From Bryoerythrophyllum caledonicum (taxonomy: Eukaryota > Streptophyta > Bryopsida > Pottiales > Pottiaceae), in NCBI GenBank assembly GCA_963971425.1, contig OZ020517.1:2606501-2670500 (forward strand): a DNA stretch of 64,000 nucleotides, written 5' to 3'. The position numbers and the translations under genes were made by a program. The notes below the pieces were generated by a model. The model saw nothing but the letters and a program-made list of their open reading frames with translations, did no database searches and was not told where the DNA came from. Shown piece after piece: positions 59,391 to 64,000 of this stretch (position 1 is the first letter of the stretch; each line of letters begins with the position of its first letter).

Positions 59391-60337
59391 TTAGCCCCTA
59401 AAGGATCATGTGTCATAAATAAGATTTTTCAAAATTTAGGCACGTTCCTATGGTGTCAGTTTCCAACATTCCTTCTTTGAAAATTTTACTATAGAGAGGC
59501 ATTACCAAGACTTCAGTGGGAAAACAATTTTTACCTTAATTGGACATTTGATAAAAAAGTTTAAGGGTTTTGAATTTCAAATGGGGAGAGCGGGCAAGTC
59601 CGGCACGTCCAAAAACTTTTGCTTAGACACTCTGTTAAATGTGAGATTTTCAGTACTTGCAAGTAATATTATTTCCTTTGACGTTGTCAAAATAAGTTCT
59701 TGTCTTTAGTGAAAAATAACATACCAACACAAACATTTTCACACATTGTCAGCCAGTGTTGGGCAAGGTATCCACAAAACGTCTTGTTTTTCAAATAAAA
59801 CCTAGATATCTTTTTATTTTTTAGTTTTTATTTTTTCCAGAACAATATGTGGTGTAAACCTTCTTATTGACCTTTTGGAGTACCAATCTAAAACATATTA
59901 AGTTCACAAAAATCTACAGAGTGAATTAACAAATTCCAAACTTCCACTCCTTGCTCAATTGTTTTGAATATGCTACACCCGTTCTCTACCTCTAAAAATT
60001 GGTGTACAAGGAACTAACATCATGCTTAACAAGATGGTTATGGATTTAGACCTTCTGTAGTGCATAAATTTGACACCAAGTGAAGTCAAAATCTACTAAT
60101 CCACTCCACGTAGGGAAGAAAATGAACCATATGCTTGACTCAAACACTATTATCTTTCAATCTGTGCGGTCAAAGTTTATGAAATTTTGTTTATATATTA
60201 CTTAATAAACCTTAAGTGAGATCCTATGGTCAAAACTAGAAATTAAATTTTTCGTCTCCATTTTTGTTTATTGCATTAGAATCCAACAATTTTGAAGTCT
60301 TTTTTTGTGTAAGACTGTCATTGTACCTTCAGGGTTA
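59391..60337 (-). mobile_element. TTAA element related to the copy at 38.3 kb
   Basis: Left end TTAGCCCCTAAAGGATC, right end TACCTTCAGGGTTAA. The interior follows the 38.3-kb copy closely (GGGGAGAGCGGGCA, CACACATTGTC, CTCCACTCCTTGC, CCAACAATTTTGAAGT). It lies between the two divergent long genes and carries no coding sequence. Confidence 0.7.
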
Positions 60338-60556
60338 AAGACTCCGTGCAAGGAATTCATGCTCTACAAATTCTTATTTTTTTCATTTCAAAGCAGTTTT
60401 ATCAAAAAGTCCAATTTCATCATCATATTTTGAACAGTAAATATGTGTTTAGAAACATTTCTTTTATTAGATGAATGGTGCTTTGAAGGTTTAGAATTAG
60501 TACATGTATTTTGACTAATGTGCAGCCATAATGTTCCTATGTTTTTAATAGTGATA

Positions 60557-63500
60557 ATGGAGAGCCGCACGATTCAGACTCCTTCGATACGGCCACACAT
60601 CCAAATGGATAATATACATTCCAATAGCTCAGTGGGGGCTCGTTTAGTACAAGCAGCACGTGCAAGGCAAATTCAACAGAGATCTGTTGGGATCATGACA
60701 TCTGAATTAGATACGGCCGTAGAATTGCTTTCTGAGAGAGGAGATGTGGTGGGCTTAGCAATTAGGGAGCATGCATTCAAAAGTGGCATGGAATTGAATG
60801 GGTCGAAGTTGTTCCCATACGAGGTGGCGGTGCGTATCACTAGGGTAGATGATGCATTGCATTGGACCGGAGAGATTGTAGGAGAACGCCTTGGCATGTG
60901 TATGGGCTTGATCATTCGTTGGCATCGGTCTTTGCTACGTGTAGTGGCTGTAGAACCTGATATTACAGGTGTCCATGGTGACATTGGATCACAGATAGCG
61001 CCTGCACAAGTGATGGCTCCAGAATTTAATTTCCATGAGTTCATCACCACACCTGGATCCACCCAGAGGTCTCGACGCATTAGTCAAGCTTCTAACGCCA
61101 TAGATAAAAATTCGTCGTTTTTCCAGCCTACTCCCTCAAATATCCAAGATTTGCCCCATGTAGATGGATTTTCTTATCTGAGACCAGCACGTCGTCCCTA
61201 TTCTATGCAAAATAGGAGAAGGAGAGATTCAAGGGAGACATCATTGACAGAAGCTGCACCATTTAAGGTATCGCTTAGAAGCGTGCAAATTGCAATGGCA
61301 CAAGGAGGATGCAAACGCAATTGTTTGAGGGACGTTCCAGCAAGGTATCTATTGGACATGCGATATAATGCATGGGCTACTGAGTTTTCAGTACGAAGTA
61401 CGTGGATGAGACAGATGCTGGTTTCTTTTTATACAAGGACGGAAGGAACTCGTCGAGACAAGTTTGTAACAAAGTTAGATGGAAAAGAAGTTTGCAATGC
61501 TTGCTACGCTCTTGGGGTTGGATATTCACAGAGGCGCTTTAAGCAATTGAAGAAAGACTGTCTAATATATGGGAGAGTGACATCGATTCACGGCAATACC
61601 CTTTCAGATCCGATCAGAGAGAGCACTAGAATGTCTGCAGCAGATGCTTGCTTTAAATCATTTGTTGATGAAGCTGGTTGTCCTCAACCTCATCGTTGTA
61701 TTCGCCGTAAGAGTGACAACGAAGTGGTGCCTCTCATTCTCCTTCCTATGAATACAGCCAAATTTGATGTATTCAATTACGTGAACGAGGAGGTCAAGAG
61801 AATTTGTAATGGAGAAACCATTTCTATGAGTTCGTTCCGGAGGATGTGGCGCATCAAGTATCCCCACGTTTAGGTACCTCCATTCTCAAGATTCTCAAAG
61901 TGTTATCATTGTTGGGAGTATAAATGTGCCATGGAGGGAACCACCAATGCGGATGCAAGGATAAAAATAAAGGAGTTGTTTATGTTGCATCTGCGCAACC
62001 AGATGGAAGAACGTAGGCATTATTGGATATTCAAGAGGTCGTGTTATATTAGCCCTGAGTTGTACATGTGCATCATAGTGGATGGCATGGACCAAAACAC
62101 GACCATGGTACCGAGGATGCGTCAGACTGTGAAGAACATTGAACACCGATTTGTGAAGACCCATCTATGTGGTGCTCTTGTACATGGGATTGGTTTATAT
62201 TGCGACGTGTGGTTTGGGGCTCACCACAAACACGATAGCAACCAAGTCGTGAGTACATTGTTGTACGTGATAGGAGATGTGTTGCGGAGGAGGGGCTTTT
62301 TGCCACCAACACTGCGAATTCAGGCGGACAACTGCACACGTGAGAACAAAAACATTTATATGTTTGCTCTATGTGCTACATTGGTGGGATTGGGGTTTTT
62401 TCAGGAGGTAGAACTATCTTTTCTCATAGTGGGCCATACACACGAAGATATTGATCAACGCTTCAGTTGTATATCAAATACGTTGAAGAGGTCGGACGTG
62501 GATTCGTTGAAGGAAATGATGAGTCTTATAGAACGAGGAACATCCCCTACGGAGGCATTTGTTAGCGCGCGGCTGCTAGAGAATGTATGGGATTGGAAAA
62601 TGTTCATAACTCTTCACTTATTGACAGGTCAGGATTCATTGGTGGGCATAACATTTCCGCACCACATGCGATTCTACATGGACAATCGAGAAGGGACTCG
62701 TGAGGTTCGAGTACAACACAAGCATTATTGCAAGGATCCATGGGGACCGGAGGCAGGGACGAAAACTTTGAGGTCATTGCCAAGTAGGGATGAACGACCA
62801 TCGTTTGCGGAAGTATTTGCAGCGGACGAACGGGAGTTAAAGGCGTTGGATGACTTCATTACATATAAACAAAGGTGCATTCAACGGTTGCAGCATGAGG
62901 ACAAGAATCGTGAGGCAAAAGTAGAGGCTGAAAGATTGAAACTCTATTTAGCTCAATTTCCACACAAAGACCGTAGCAATGAGCATCGTACCTCACCGTT
63001 TTGGCCTTCAGAGTTCTCCAACATCGGACCTACAGAGAGTGCATCTTTGGATGTAATGGATGGTGCAAGTGAAGAAAATCGCGAGGTACATGTCGTAGAG
63101 CAGGTAGTGGCCATGCTTCCAAATGCCGAGGCTCGAGGATACTTTGGTCCTCGTAGAGGAAGACCCTCTAATCAAGCAGTGCGTAGGGCACAACAAACAG
63201 AGCGCAACTATGTTGAGGAACGCGCCGAAGAAGGAGCAATGTATGAAGGTAATCACGACCCATTTCCACCATTTAATCCACAATCTGATATCCGTTGTGG
63301 ACAGTTTGTAGCCTTGAGTGTTGATCGAGCAGAGATAGAAGGCGGTGTACCATTCTATGTGGGGAAAGTGATTGAGGAAGGAAAAAACCGATGGAGACTT
63401 AAGATTAAAGTTTGTTGGTATTGGCCCATCATCCAAAGGGGGGTTGCTGATGGACATGGATCTTCTGCACAACGATATGCGAATTGCATGGATTCATTCT

Positions 63501-63748
63501 GGGAGCCATCTGGGGAGAACCATAGTTGGGTAGAGAAAGATGCATGCATTTTTTCATGGGTAGACACACCGGAAAGAACCATGTCCGGGGCCAACGGGTG
63601 CAGAAAGCGCAATGTATTTGGAGTGCAGGTTGAAAGCAGGATTCGCATTCTTCAATCGGCAAAGGCTCACATCCTACAATATATTGCAATGCAAACCGAA
63701 GCTATCGATGACGATCGTTTGCAAGCAGCCCTAAATTCTATGGAGTAG
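60557..63748 (+). CDS. DUF7869-type protein with RNase H-like catalytic core; one internal TAG
   Basis: From the ATG at 60557 (MESRTIQTPSIRPH) one frame runs to 63748, broken only by a TAG at 61871-61873; the 18 codons after it (VPPFSRFSKCYHCWEYKC) are protein-like, so this is one gene, not two. About 1,060 residues. Order: a novel N-terminal part; the family's zinc-type segment (GGCKRNCL..., then VCNACYALGVGYSQRRFKQL); SKCYHCWEYKC; the core with IIVDGMDQN, LRIQADNCTRENKN and FLIVGHTHEDIDQRFS (Asp, Asp, His/Asp); a coiled basic stretch; a C-terminal domain (FYVGKVIEEGKNRWRLKIKV) like the chromo/BAH-type tails of relatives. From memory, DUF7869 proteins are multi-copy in many eukaryotes and look like DDE transposases; transposition activity here is inference. 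The TAG could mark a pseudogene, readthrough or a sequence error. Confidence 0.75.
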
Positions 63749-64000
63749 ATAGTGTGCCTTTTTTAGAGTATACTAGTTGTGTATGGTAATTGATATATAC
63801 TGTATGTGTAAGAGTAGTATATTCTAAGGGTGATGTAAGACGTTATGTCATTAATCCTTTAGAGTAAAGCTGTGTTTACTATCGGTGCTAAGTCCAATTG
63901 TTGAAGCATCTATATTTAGTTTTCACCATTGTATGCATTATCTACTATGTAGAATATCTTTTAATCAACTGCCAACCCTTGCAAAAAGTATGTTTTTTTG
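63749..64000. other. 3' flank of the DUF7869-type gene
   Basis: AT-rich, no repeat end recognised. I compared it by eye with the flank at 52.0-52.7 kb and found no inverted match. Confidence 0.4.

Noticed and set aside
60557-63748. Two separate genes of about 450 and 605 residues
   Set aside because: The sequence between them continues in the same frame with a Cys pair belonging to the domain; only one TAG divides them.
61931-63748. KDZ-type (Zisupton-like) transposase
   Set aside because: The catalytic context (DGMDQN, QADNC, GHTHEDID) is that of the DUF7869 group, not of KDZ enzymes.
52000-64000. Terminal inverted repeats enclosing the divergent module
   Set aside because: No match could be seen by eye between the two outer flanks; the ends may lie outside the window.

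Overview
The window reads as nuclear DNA of a land plant, probably a non-flowering one (bryophyte, lycophyte or fern grade), though nothing here fixes the species. Evidence for a plant: spliced genes with short GT-AG introns of about 90-600 bases, a CCT-motif transcription factor, a plant-type serine carboxypeptidase, a plant-type PPPDE/DeSI protease, and telo-box motifs (AAACCCTA) upstream of genes. No LTR retrotransposon, reverse transcriptase, capsid gene, CRISPR array or rRNA gene was seen.

Bases 1-16.9 kb form a gene island with five host genes. In order they are: a Cys-rich protein (minus strand, runs off the left edge); a calcineurin-like metallophosphoesterase (plus); a complete ten-exon serine carboxypeptidase (minus); a four-exon DeSI/PPPDE isopeptidase (minus); and a six-exon CCT-motif protein (minus). 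Exon joins were checked by reading phase. One exon of the metallophosphoesterase is a base out of frame.

Bases 17-52.5 kb are a repeat-dominated desert built from nested DNA elements. They include several families of non-autonomous elements flanked by TTAA with ends starting TTAACCC (piggyBac-like), a tRNA-derived SINE family, and a Mutator-like element with ~590-base inverted ends and a 10-base target duplication. There is also a decayed PIF/Harbinger transposase, two copies of a Tc1-like DD34E transposon with long inverted ends, remains of a second Tc1-like transposase, and small TA-flanked MITE families. Nesting gives relative ages: SINE into Harbinger, Mutator-like element into SINE, TTAA element into MITE, and MITE into TTAA element.

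Bases 52.7-63.75 kb hold the most unusual content: two long, divergently oriented reading frames. The minus-strand frame (~1,300 residues across three frame segments) has a region laid out like a beta-class amino-methyltransferase whose catalytic motifs are eroded. The plus-strand frame (~1,060 residues, one internal TAG) is a DUF7869-type protein with an RNase H-like Asp/Asp/His-Asp core, probably a transposase or its descendant. Between them lie a ~355-base tandem repeat ending at a 200-N assembly gap, a G-rich telo-box minisatellite and a TTAA element. I propose that the pair is one mobile or domesticated two-gene module; its ends were not found.
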